DNA from: Bdellovibrionaceae bacterium UBA6502
GTDB taxonomy: Bacteria > Bdellovibrionota > Bdellovibrionia > Bdellovibrionales > UBA840
Length of the DNA stretch: 10,753 nt
NCBI GenBank assembly: GCA_002436415.1
Contig: DJMA01000007.1
Coordinates: 1 to 10,753 of the forward strand
Direction: 5' to 3'
Shown here: positions 1 to 6,678 of the stretch, piece by piece
How positions within the stretch are numbered: the stretch's first letter is position 1
Layout of the letters: each line of letters opens with the position of its first letter
Position numbers and translations under genes: made by a program
The notes under the pieces: generated by a model
Seen by the model: the letters and a program-made list of their open reading frames with translations, nothing else
What the model was told of the DNA's origin: nothing
Databases searched by the model: none

Positions 1-5
1 GAGCC

Positions 6-139
6 GGCCTTCTGAGAAATGTATTTTTTCAGAGGCGCTATTCCGGTCGCAGCCTTCGCTGCTCCCTACCATCCTTGGGGCTTGTTGAATCCCATCCATG
101 GGATTCAAAACTCTGAAAAAACACATTTCTCATACGGCC
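6..139. repeat. Nested inverted-repeat element (possible MITE-like or structured RNA repeat)
   Basis: Two long arms face each other: 13-34 and 111-132 match as inverted repeats at 21 of 22 positions, and the match continues imperfectly outward to GGCC at 6-9 and 136-139. The one arm mismatch becomes a G-U pair in a minus-strand RNA. Between the arms are a 5-bp hairpin GCAGC-CTTC-GCTGC (49-62) and a perfect 11-bp palindromic stem TTGAATCCCAT / ATGGGATTCAA (85-95 and 98-108) with only CC between the arms. The whole would fold as a long stem capped by at least two side hairpins. This is seen directly. Whether it is a dispersed repeat, a non-autonomous mobile element or an RNA is unknown, and the window edge lies so close that the left boundary is uncertain. 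Confidence 0.6.
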
Positions 140-390
140 TCTTTCTCACTTCTTTGATTCTAAATCTCGTCGTTTACTTTTTGATTTTGCTGGCGCAGGG
201 GTGTGGGGCGGCTTTGCCGCCGGTGGCTGTTTGTGGGGGAGGGGTGTTTACAGTTGTTTTTGTTTTTTTGATTTGTTTTCTTTTTGGCAGCGTTTACTGC
301 AGAACTTTACTTCTGACCAATTGTTTCGCCATTTTTTTCTGTATTCCATGGGAAGATTGCAGTTTTGACAAATTTTATTTTCTTTGGCTT
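140..390. other. Gene-free stretch, G/T-rich on the plus strand
   Basis: I see no convincing coding sequence here. From about 192 to 300 the plus strand is almost all G and T, with four G-runs of four or more at 198-201, 205-208, 235-239 and 241-244. A perfect hairpin GGCGGC-TTT-GCCGCC lies at 207-221. No U-tract follows the hairpin on either strand, so it is not a classical terminator for the minus-strand gene that ends at 391. An open frame crosses this stretch on the plus strand but is judged spurious, because it begins inside the inverted repeat and runs antisense over a recognisable gene. Confidence 0.5.
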
Positions 391-696
391 TCATTTCCAA
401 CCTTTAGTGCTTCCATCCAAACGTTGGCGACTACATTTAAAACGAGATACTGTTTGGGGACGAAGCTTTTCGTGTTTTAAATGGCCACGTTCGCTTGCAC
501 GTTTTCTCCATCGTTTGTAGCTGTTGGTATCCAATTGAGTTCGCATAAATCTCTCAATATCGTTTGGGCTTAATGAAAATTGTTTTTCTATGCTTTCAAA
601 ACCGCTGCGGTCTTCCCATGCCATACGGATGATTCGCTCTTTGACTTGCGGCTTAAACTGCTGCCAATTTTTTCTTTGTTTACTTGAAATTCCCAT
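391..696 (-). CDS. DUF2805 / TIGR03643 family small protein
   Basis: This 101-residue protein has the conserved core of the DUF2805 (TIGR03643) family. The segment RIIRMAWEDR (residues 21-30) is followed by FESIEKQFSLSPNDIERFMR (33-52) and SYKRWRKR (59-66). The family is small and its function is not established. The core looks like a compact helical, helix-turn-helix-like fold rich in Arg, Lys and Trp, so nucleic-acid binding is possible but is my inference. The start at 696 has TAGGGAG (702-708, minus strand) five bases upstream. After the core the protein continues with a basic tail of about 30 residues (HLKHEKLRPQ and onward), longer than I expect for the family. It is transcribed alone, divergently from the amidotransferase gene, and I see no clear terminator after it. 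Confidence 0.8.
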   Translation of the reverse strand: MGISSKQRKNWQQFKPQVKERIIRMAWEDRSGFESIEKQFSLSPNDIERFMRTQLDTNSYKRWRKRASERGHLKHEKLRPQTVSRFKCSRQRLDGSTKGWK

Positions 697-768
697 TGAT
701 TCTCCCTAATTTGAGATCCACTCGCATTTGTTTTTTAAAGGCATTTCATAGGCTTTTTCCTTAATTCC

Positions 769-797
769 ATTATATCAAAAATTTCTGGGCGAGAAAA
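769..797 (-). promoter_or_regulatory. Possible sigma-70 promoter for the DUF2805 gene
   Basis: On the minus strand a perfect TATAAT (769-774) lies 17 bases after TTTTCT (792-797), a poor -35. Transcription would start near 762 and leave a leader of about 65 bases before the start codon at 696. TATAAT is common by chance in DNA this AT-rich, so this is tentative. Confidence 0.3.
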
Positions 798-927
798 GGC
801 AGGTGAAAAGCCTTGTTTATTACAAAATTTCCAAGTTTCCGATCTCTTCTGGCCCTTATTTGCATTTAAAGTTATGAATAGCTGCTTGGAGACTAATATC
901 CTTAATGGATTTTTCCGATAGATTAAT

Positions 928-1773
928 ATGTGTAGAGTGTTTGGTTTTAAATCCGTAATATCAAGTCAGGTTCATACTAGTTTGACTGAATCTGAAAATG
1001 CTTTGGCAATCCAAAGTAAAGAGCATCCTCATGGTTGGGGTGTGGCTTATTATGTTGCTGGTGCTCCTCACTTAATTAAAAATGTCGACTCTGCCGTAGA
1101 ATCCAATTTGTTCAAAAGAGTTTCGGGTGTGGTTTCTTCAAATACAGTGGTAGCACATATTCGTAAAGCTACGCTTGGGGTAAATTCCATCGTAAACACT
1201 CATCCTTTTCAATATGGTCCTTGGGTTTTTGCTCATAATGGTCATATCCATGAATTTGAAAAATACAAAGAAGATCTTTTAAATTTAGTAGCTCCGAATT
1301 TACGAAGGTTTGTTTTAGGGGAAACTGACTCCGAACTTATCTTTTACGTAATCTTAAGCGAGCTTTACACTCATTACTCTATATTGGATCGCCCTAGTGT
1401 CAGTCAAATGTCTAAGGTGTTAGACCTCGCCTTGGAGAGAATCTGTAATCTAATCGGTGATTTCTCTGAAGAAGATACTAGCTCCTTAGAATGCAATTAT
1501 TTAACTTTTGTCATAACCAATGGGGATGTGATTTTAGCTCATCAAGGTGGAAAAAAACTTTATTATTCCACTTATAAAAATCGATGCTCCGATCGTGATA
1601 CTTGTTCTAGTTTTTCCCAAAGCTGTGAAGCTGAGTCGGAAGATGGTCAAGTTAACCATATGATATTTAGCTCAGAACCTCTTAGTGGAGAAAATGTGTG
1701 GCTGGAGTTGGAAAATGGGGAGTTAATGGGGGTAGACAATCATATGAAGATTTTTCGACGGGATAAAAAATAA
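928..1773 (+). CDS. Class II glutamine amidotransferase, YafJ/EgtC-like (GATase_4)
   Basis: An N-terminal nucleophile glutamine amidotransferase of 281 residues, which hydrolyses glutamine and would pass ammonia to an unidentified acceptor. After removal of Met1, Cys2 (MCRVFGF) becomes the catalytic nucleophile, which fixes the start at 928. Typical class II motifs follow in order: HPHGWGVAYY (33-42), VAHIRKATLG (75-84), NTHPF (90-94), FAHNGHI (101-107) and GETDSELIF (131-139). The YafJ-like group is usually about 255 residues with no fused synthetase domain, and this one matches that plan with a slightly longer C-terminal part. EgtC, which removes glutamate in ergothioneine synthesis, belongs to the same superfamily, but no other egt gene is present, so the YafJ-like label is safer. 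No Shine-Dalgarno sequence is visible before the ATG, unlike most other genes here. A strong terminator starts at its stop codon. Confidence 0.9.
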   Translation: MCRVFGFKSVISSQVHTSLTESENALAIQSKEHPHGWGVAYYVAGAPHLIKNVDSAVESNLFKRVSGVVSSNTVVAHIRKATLGVNSIVNTHPFQYGPWVFAHNGHIHEFEKYKEDLLNLVAPNLRRFVLGETDSELIFYVILSELYTHYSILDRPSVSQMSKVLDLALERICNLIGDFSEEDTSSLECNYLTFVITNGDVILAHQGGKKLYYSTYKNRCSDRDTCSSFSQSCEAESEDGQVNHMIFSSEPLSGENVWLELENGELMGVDNHMKIFRRDKK

Positions 1774-1806
1774 AAAGCTAGTTAGAGATCTAACTAGCTT
1801 TTTTTT
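1772..1806. terminator. Bidirectional rho-independent terminator
   Basis: A perfect 10-bp stem GCTAGTTAGA (1777-1786) / TCTAACTAGC (1789-1798) is flanked by A-runs on the left and eight T on the right (1799-1806). It serves the amidotransferase gene on the plus strand. Read from the minus strand it also gives a stem followed by a U-tract, so it can end the convergent lipoprotein transcript, whose stop is at 1825. Confidence 0.9.
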
Positions 1807-1824
1807 ATGTTTATTATTTTTTAA

Positions 1825-3531
1825 TTAATCTATAACTACACAGCTCAGGTGATTTGCTGAGGCTTTGTCTTTACCAACAACTCTTTCCAAAATGTGGTAG
1901 TCGGTATTATCTACTGTTAAAATTTCATCATAAAGTTTATTCATTGTGGTTTCATCTACAACTTTGGATTTACCTCTATTGATGTATCTTAAAATGTATT
2001 CTTGTAAGGCGCCACCTAAAGCTTTATTTTGATTGTCATTCAATCTAATTTCATCGCAAACTTTTTCACCGGATACAAATGCGATAGACTTGATGGATCT
2101 ACGTAATGTCTGCATTTTTTCACGGTATTTTCTAGCACCTCGGTCTTTTTTCATCAAAGCCAGCATTGCTTTTTCTAATTTATTTTTGTTAGCGTTTAAG
2201 CGAACCAAAGCTTCAGCAGCAGGGCGATAAATGTACTTTTGATCGCTTTCCGCTTTGTACTTTGTTAAATGTCTAAGGAGACTTAAAATAATTTGGTCAT
2301 CATTTGCAATGCTCATAGCGATGCTAACATCTCTGCGAAGATTGTGTTGGTCTATTTCTAGATCATCTAACAAGTCTTCTGTTAAGTCAGATTTACCATC
2401 TTTTAGTAAAGCCAATTGACCAGCAGCAACTGCTAATACTGGAGAGTTGATTTCTCTTAAGTAAGAGTCGATGCTTTTTCTTCCATTCAAAACTCGAGCG
2501 ATTGTCTTAGCTGTTTCTTTTGGATAGGTTCTCGCCATACATTTCATCGCGATAAGCCCAGACTTTTTCATTTGTGCGTTCACAAAAGAATTATTCAATT
2601 GTCTTTCCATGATTTCTTCGATGATTTCAAAACCATACTTATGGCAACTTACATCCAATTGACGATCAACATCTAAGCTGCTCATTTCATACCAATAGTA
2701 ATAGTCAAGGCCATGAACTGCTTGATCAGCGCTTTGCTTCTCGACAGCTTCCGCGCTACATGTTTCAGTCGTAGAAGCACAATTGTTTTCTACATACTTT
2801 TTCTGATCCAAGTCGTCACTGTTGTCGGCCGCCAGGGCTTCTTGTAAATGTTGCTCTAGTCTTTGTTTTAATTCTTGGTCTTCATAAGCAGGATCTAATT
2901 TTTCAACGGGATCGTTCTTCGCGGTATTCACTTGAATGATATCTATAGAATCAACATTATGGCTTGAAGAAACGTAAATCATAGGAATCTCTTCAGTGGA
3001 TACTGAACCGTAGGCTTCTGCTCTCAGATAAGCAGACTTCAGCCTAACTTCATTGCCAACAAGAGTGATGATTCTAGTTTCTTTTCTTGGGGCGTGGAAT
3101 GTTTGAATTTCTCCGCCATCTACTTCAAAAATTGCCGTTGAGTCGGCTTTAAGTCTTGCAATAAAGATGGCGCGCTCATCCACTTCATCTAGGTACTCGT
3201 AGTTTTCAGCTAATAGTTTAGAAAAACTCAGTACTTCGATTAAGTCCTTTTCATCATCTTTCATCGTTAGCTTGATCAGCTGTTGATCTAGCTTGGCGTA
3301 TTTTTCACGTACTTCTTTAGAAGCTTTCGCTAGGTTTTCTTTTTCTTGATCTTCTCTATCGGTTTGTGCAACTTCAGGAGCCGGTGTAGCTGGGTTTTCT
3401 GTGTTGGCAGGAGTGGTGGTTGCCGTTTGCTCAGCAGGAGCAGGGCTATTCCCACCTGATCCACCTTTATTACAGGCAACTAGGCTCAAAATGCTAAATC
3501 CTACGATTAAACTAAGGCTTTTAAATTTCAT
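1825..3531 (-). CDS. Large lipoprotein of unknown function with helical-repeat-like region
   Basis: A 568-residue protein that I do not recognise as a named family. The N-terminus is a lipoprotein signal peptide with lipobox LVAC and lipidated Cys20. Residue +2 is Asn, which under the E. coli rule does not retain it in the inner membrane, so outer-membrane anchoring is likely. Residues 21-60 are a low-complexity Gly/Ala/Pro/Thr linker, followed by a very charged helical segment. Residues about 350-480 are a run of amphipathic helices with regular Leu and Ala spacing, suggestive of HEAT/ARM-like repeats but not proven. Several further cysteines lie in the middle and C-terminal parts, including the very C-terminus (HLSCVVID), so disulfides in the periplasm are plausible. 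The start at 3531 has GGAGG (3541-3545) nine bases upstream. It is monocistronic, ending at the shared terminator near 1800. A sigma-54-like promoter lies directly in front. Confidence 0.8.
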   Translation of the reverse strand: MKFKSLSLIVGFSILSLVACNKGGSGGNSPAPAEQTATTTPANTENPATPAPEVAQTDREDQEKENLAKASKEVREKYAKLDQQLIKLTMKDDEKDLIEVLSFSKLLAENYEYLDEVDERAIFIARLKADSTAIFEVDGGEIQTFHAPRKETRIITLVGNEVRLKSAYLRAEAYGSVSTEEIPMIYVSSSHNVDSIDIIQVNTAKNDPVEKLDPAYEDQELKQRLEQHLQEALAADNSDDLDQKKYVENNCASTTETCSAEAVEKQSADQAVHGLDYYYWYEMSSLDVDRQLDVSCHKYGFEIIEEIMERQLNNSFVNAQMKKSGLIAMKCMARTYPKETAKTIARVLNGRKSIDSYLREINSPVLAVAAGQLALLKDGKSDLTEDLLDDLEIDQHNLRRDVSIAMSIANDDQIILSLLRHLTKYKAESDQKYIYRPAAEALVRLNANKNKLEKAMLALMKKDRGARKYREKMQTLRRSIKSIAFVSGEKVCDEIRLNDNQNKALGGALQEYILRYINRGKSKVVDETTMNKLYDEILTVDNTDYHILERVVGKDKASANHLSCVVID

Positions 3532-3555
3532 AATAATATTCCTCCGACTATTATG

Positions 3556-3574
3556 AAAGCAAGGCCCACGCCAG
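3556..3574 (-). promoter_or_regulatory. Candidate sigma-54 (-24/-12) promoter of the lipoprotein gene
   Basis: The minus strand reads CTGGCGTGGGCCTTGCTTT. Against the RpoN consensus (YTGGCACG-N4-TTGCW) the essential GG (-24) and GC (-12) are present with exactly ten bases between them, and TTGCT is perfect. Only the AC of GGCAC differs. The predicted start near 3547 puts the GGAGG ribosome site almost at the 5' end of a 16-base leader, which is short but workable. Confidence 0.5.
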
Positions 3575-3583
3575 ACTCTAAGG

Positions 3584-3706
3584 GCTTTTAAAAGCTTGTT
3601 AAATGCCTTTGGCCAAAAAATTCAAAAGTGAGAGGCAAAAAACGTCATCAAGAAGCCGATTTTTGTCATATTTTTACAGTTTAATGCAGGGATTCTTTAA
3701 AAGAAT
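3584..3706. promoter_or_regulatory. Three palindromes upstream of the lipoprotein promoter (possible operator/enhancer sites)
   Basis: Three separate dyads lie here: GCTTTTAAAAGC (3584-3595), TTTGGCCAAA (3608-3617) and ATTCTTT-A-AAAGAAT (3692-3706). Relative to the predicted start near 3547 they lie at about -37 to -48, -61 to -70 and -145 to -159. The last is at a distance usual for activator sites of sigma-54 promoters. The palindromes are seen directly. Binding by a regulator is inference. Confidence 0.3.
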
Positions 3707-3755
3707 GATTTTGATAGCTGTTAGAGGAGCTTTAAAAATTACTATAAGATAGGTG

Positions 3756-3786
3756 GTAAAAAGCTTGGTGCATAACACCAAGCTTT
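3756..3786 (-). terminator. Rho-independent terminator of the tldD-tldE operon
   Basis: On the minus strand an 11-bp perfect stem AAAGCTTGGTG / CACCAAGCTTT (3776-3786 and 3760-3770, loop of five) is followed by a short U-run and then ACC. It begins five bases after the tldE stop codon. Confidence 0.8.
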
Positions 3787-3791
3787 GTTCT

Positions 3792-5126
3792 TTAGGAGCC
3801 AATGATCTTTAGGGAAGAAATTAAAACGTCAGGGCAAATGATGCTTCCACCATTATCGATTACGTTTGCGCCTAAGTCTTCGATTCCCATTAATATGTCT
3901 TTTATATTACCAGCAACGAGAAAGTCCTGTAGGGGATTTACTAGATTTCCAAAGTCATACAAAAAGCCTTCTGCTTGGAATGAAAAATCTCCCGTAACAG
4001 AATTAAAACCAGCGTGTAGACCATTGAGTCTTACGATTTCAATCAGGCTTGGTTTCATTGCTTTGATGGCTGTGGTAGCAAGAGTACCTGAGCGTACAAT
4101 AATATTGCTTGGTGAAATTCCCACTCTTCCGTTTCCTGAACGTGAGGCAGTGTGGGTGTTTTCAATGCCAAGTTTTTTAGAGTACTCATTGTTGCTAAAA
4201 AAACTATTTAGAACTCCATCCTGAATGATGCAATGTTTTTTGGTTGGGTTTCCTTCGCCGTCAAAAGGCTTGCGTCCCAGGCCTTTGTAATAACTAGGGT
4301 CATTTTCAATATGCAATAAGCCTGAGGCGATTTTTTCTCCCTGTTTTTTATCAAACAAAGAAAAGCCTTGGTCCACCGTATCGGCATTTAACATTGGCAG
4401 AAGTAGACTAAGCAAGCTAGCAAAGGCTTTCCTTTCAAAAACGATCGGGTAGTCGCCAGTTTCAGGTGATTTTGCACCGAGTAGGCCAAGGCTGTGTTTT
4501 TTGATACGATCGACAAACATTTCATTGGTGATCATGTCATCGTAATCGTGAGTCGTGAAGCTAAAGTGTCCACTGGCTCTTTTTCCATCCTTTTCTCCTA
4601 ATAGTTCGCTAGAAAGAGAGTAGTAAGATTTTTGGTAAGAATTAGAATCTCCAAGTTTATTGTAAAGGCTTACGTTAGAGTAGGATTCACTAAAACTCGT
4701 ATTTCTAACTTTTTTCAGGTTTTCATCACAAGCCCATAAAAGCTCTTCAAGCTCTTTGGTCCTTTCTACTTTTTGGTCCGAGTTTATTTGCTCTGGAAAA
4801 TAAGCTTCGATATCGCCACTAGATTCAATTTTATCATTGAGTAGGATGTTTTCATTGGCCTTTGCAAATTGCAGAGCTTCTGCCTGTTGGTTAAAAAGTT
4901 TTTCTAAGTCCTCTTTTTTACTAGTTTCAGAGGAAAAGAAAACTTCTTTTTGATCCTTTACTAATCGTACTCCAAGGCTAAAATCTTCGCCGATAGAAAT
5001 CTCTTCTAATTTTTTTTCTAAAAAACTAACGGAGTTTGATTTTCCGCTGATTTGAATTACTTCGATTTCGATGGAGTTCTTCTTTGCTAGGTCATATAAA
5101 AACTCGATGGATTCATTATTAGTCAT
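3792..5126 (-). CDS. tldE: TldE/PmbA-family subunit of the TldD-TldE metalloprotease
   Basis: A 444-residue protein of the PmbA/TldE family (E. coli TldE is 450). It is the non-catalytic partner of TldD. The heterodimer is a cytoplasmic zinc protease that digests unfolded peptides, trims the leader of microcin B17 and degrades the CcdA antitoxin in E. coli. Consistent with the partner role, this protein has no HExxxH motif. Recognisable family stretches are PETGDYPIVFERKAFASLLS in the middle, SRSGNGRVGISPSNIIVRSG (residues about 328-347), and the C-terminal QAEGFLYDFGNLVNPLQDFLVAGN region. It overlaps tldD by eight bases (ATGACTAA). Its ribosome site GGAGG lies inside the last tldD codons, eight bases before the ATG, so translation is likely coupled. 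It is the last gene of the operon. Confidence 0.93.
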   Translation of the reverse strand: MTNNESIEFLYDLAKKNSIEIEVIQISGKSNSVSFLEKKLEEISIGEDFSLGVRLVKDQKEVFFSSETSKKEDLEKLFNQQAEALQFAKANENILLNDKIESSGDIEAYFPEQINSDQKVERTKELEELLWACDENLKKVRNTSFSESYSNVSLYNKLGDSNSYQKSYYSLSSELLGEKDGKRASGHFSFTTHDYDDMITNEMFVDRIKKHSLGLLGAKSPETGDYPIVFERKAFASLLSLLLPMLNADTVDQGFSLFDKKQGEKIASGLLHIENDPSYYKGLGRKPFDGEGNPTKKHCIIQDGVLNSFFSNNEYSKKLGIENTHTASRSGNGRVGISPSNIIVRSGTLATTAIKAMKPSLIEIVRLNGLHAGFNSVTGDFSFQAEGFLYDFGNLVNPLQDFLVAGNIKDILMGIEDLGANVIDNGGSIICPDVLISSLKIIGS

Positions 5127-6510
5127 TTGCAGCTCCTCCTACAGTGATCTCGGAAACCAAAAGAGGGGGTTGACCTACAGTCACGGGAACCCAACCACTC
5201 ACGGATCCACAGGTTCCAGGTGATAGTTTTAAATCTTTTCCAACTTTAGTTATTTTACTTAAAGTATCAAAGCCAGTTCCAATCAAACTAGCTCCTTTTA
5301 CCGTTTCTTCTAATTGTCCTTTACGAATGATACGTCCTTCTGTAACCGCAAAGTTATAGGCGCCTGTGCCAGTGTCTACAGAGCCGCCACCTAGTTTTTG
5401 CGCAAACAAACCATAGTCAACGTCTTTAATCATGTCTTCTAATTCATGAGGACCTGGAGCTATGTAGGTGTTTCTCATTCTAGAGGCCGGAGCATAGTGG
5501 TAAGATTGGCGACGACCACTACCGCTTCTTGGGTAGCCAGTTTTGATAGCGCCCATTTTATCAACGATATAATTTTTTAAAACTCCATTTTCAATCAGAG
5601 TGGTGTTTTGAGTTCTCATGCCTTCATCATCAAATTCTAAGCTTCCCCATTCGTATTGCATCTGACCATTGTCAATGGCAGTCACTTCTTCGTGTGCGAT
5701 TTTTTCACCCATTTTTCCACTGAACACACTAGCGCCAGTGGCAACTGAGGTTGTCTCTAGACCATGACCACAAGCTTCGTGAAAAATCACACCACCGAAT
5801 CCATTATTTAAAATAACAGGAAGTTTTCCGGCAGGAGCGTTTTTGGCGCTTAAAAGCCTAATTGCTTGTTCCACGGCGTCTTTTGTCATTTGTTTTGCGT
5901 CTAGGTTTTTGAAAAGCTCACTGCCCATCATAAAACCTTTTCTTTCTAGGCCTTGGCTTTTCGCCCCGCCATCTGTAGCTACAGCATTAATGATTACCTG
6001 GGAGTAAGGGCGGACGTCTTCAACAAAGACTCCTTCAGAGTTTGCAATTAAAACCTCTTGTACTTGTTGGTTCATACTAAGTTGTAGTTGTGAAACTTTA
6101 TCACTCACGGATCTACCGAAGCTATCTAAGTCAGATAGGTAGTTGATTTTTTCTTTCAGGCTTTGGTCCCAAGGTTTTATGTTTAAGCTGATCAAAGAAT
6201 TACTCTCAGGCTGCGCTAAAAAGCTTTGCGGCTTAAGATTAGAATTTGTTTTTCGGTAAATGAGTTGATCTACCAAATCACGTAAAGAGTTTTCAGTTGG
6301 TCTACTGGTGGTTGCGTAGAGGATTTCTTCACCAAGAAATAGTCTCAGGCCTAGACCGTAATCAAGGTCGGAGCTTATGCCGTCTACTTGTTTGTCCAAA
6401 AACTTAATGCTTTGAGAAAACTTTTTTTCTACAAAGATTTCTGCGAAGTCTGCGCCTTTTTCTAAGGCGTAAGAGATTGTGTTTTCGATTAGTGATTTTT
6501 CTAGTAACAT
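5119..6510 (-). CDS. tldD: TldD, catalytic subunit of the TldD-TldE metalloprotease
   Basis: A 463-residue zinc metalloprotease subunit (E. coli TldD is 481). The active-site motif HEACGH lies at residues 244-249 within VIFHEACGHGLE, giving two His ligands and the catalytic Glu. Cys434 in SPGTCGSVSGW matches the C-terminal Cys that is the third zinc ligand in the TldD family. Other family marks are RSGSGRRQSYHYAPASRMRN and the conserved GGGSVDTGTGAYNFAVTEGR stretch. I place the start at the ATG at 6510, because AGGAAGG (6515-6521) is well placed before it. A longer reading would use GTG at 6528 and has no better ribosome site. The gene is divergent from bufB. In microcin B17 this protease acts on a peptide carrying oxazole and thiazole rings, which makes the location next to a thiooxazole-forming enzyme noteworthy. 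Confidence 0.93.
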   Translation of the reverse strand: MLLEKSLIENTISYALEKGADFAEIFVEKKFSQSIKFLDKQVDGISSDLDYGLGLRLFLGEEILYATTSRPTENSLRDLVDQLIYRKTNSNLKPQSFLAQPESNSLISLNIKPWDQSLKEKINYLSDLDSFGRSVSDKVSQLQLSMNQQVQEVLIANSEGVFVEDVRPYSQVIINAVATDGGAKSQGLERKGFMMGSELFKNLDAKQMTKDAVEQAIRLLSAKNAPAGKLPVILNNGFGGVIFHEACGHGLETTSVATGASVFSGKMGEKIAHEEVTAIDNGQMQYEWGSLEFDDEGMRTQNTTLIENGVLKNYIVDKMGAIKTGYPRSGSGRRQSYHYAPASRMRNTYIAPGPHELEDMIKDVDYGLFAQKLGGGSVDTGTGAYNFAVTEGRIIRKGQLEETVKGASLIGTGFDTLSKITKVGKDLKLSPGTCGSVSGWVPVTVGQPPLLVSEITVGGAAND

Positions 6511-6514
6511 TCTG

Positions 6515-6521
6515 CCTTCCT
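6515..6521 (-). promoter_or_regulatory. Ribosome binding site that sets the tldD start
   Basis: The minus strand reads AGGAAGG, with AGGA seven bases before the ATG at 6510. The in-frame GTG further upstream (6528) would place this site inside the coding region. Confidence 0.6.
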
Positions 6522-6662
6522 GGTTCACTGATTTACAGGGAATAGTCTATAAGAGCTTTTTCTTTAGGTCATGAAAAAATCCAAAGCTGGACATATATGA
6601 TGCGTTAAGGATAGCGATTTGAAATAGGTCCAGGCAAACTGTTTAGGAAAGATGAAGATGCT

Positions 6663-6670
6663 AGGTGAGG
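6663..6670 (+). promoter_or_regulatory. Ribosome binding site that sets the bufB start
   Basis: AGGTGAGG lies eight bases before the ATG at 6679. Earlier in-frame ATGs at 6652 and 6658 have only AGGA at 6645-6648, three or nine bases away. Starting at 6679 also gives the usual short N-terminus before the family motif GIGLR. Confidence 0.6.
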
Positions 6671-6678
6671 TTAATAAA

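Noticed and set aside
84..108. Possible integron attC-type site, since GTTGAAT fits GTTRRRY
   Set aside because: The matching RYYYAAC partner is missing on the other arm and there is no cassette-like arrangement or integrase in the window.
6..139. Possible tRNA-like cloverleaf in the nested repeat
   Set aside because: There is no acceptor CCA end, no anticodon arm geometry and no consensus D- or T-loop sequences.
19..480. Plus-strand open frame of 153 codons with hydrophobic stretches
   Set aside because: It begins inside the inverted repeat, has no ribosome site, has a composition set by T- and G-rich DNA, and overlaps the recognisable DUF2805 gene in antisense.
2033..2230. Plus-strand open frame of 65 codons inside the lipoprotein gene
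   Set aside because: It is antisense to a long coding sequence and has no recognisable features.
3802..4224. Plus-strand open frame of 140 codons inside tldE
   Set aside because: It is a shadow of the well-supported tldE gene on the other strand.
6587..6633. CTGGAC / GTCCAG inverted pair in the tldD-bufB intergenic region as a riboswitch-like leader
   Set aside because: The arms are only six bases with a 35-base loop, and no known riboswitch core is recognisable.
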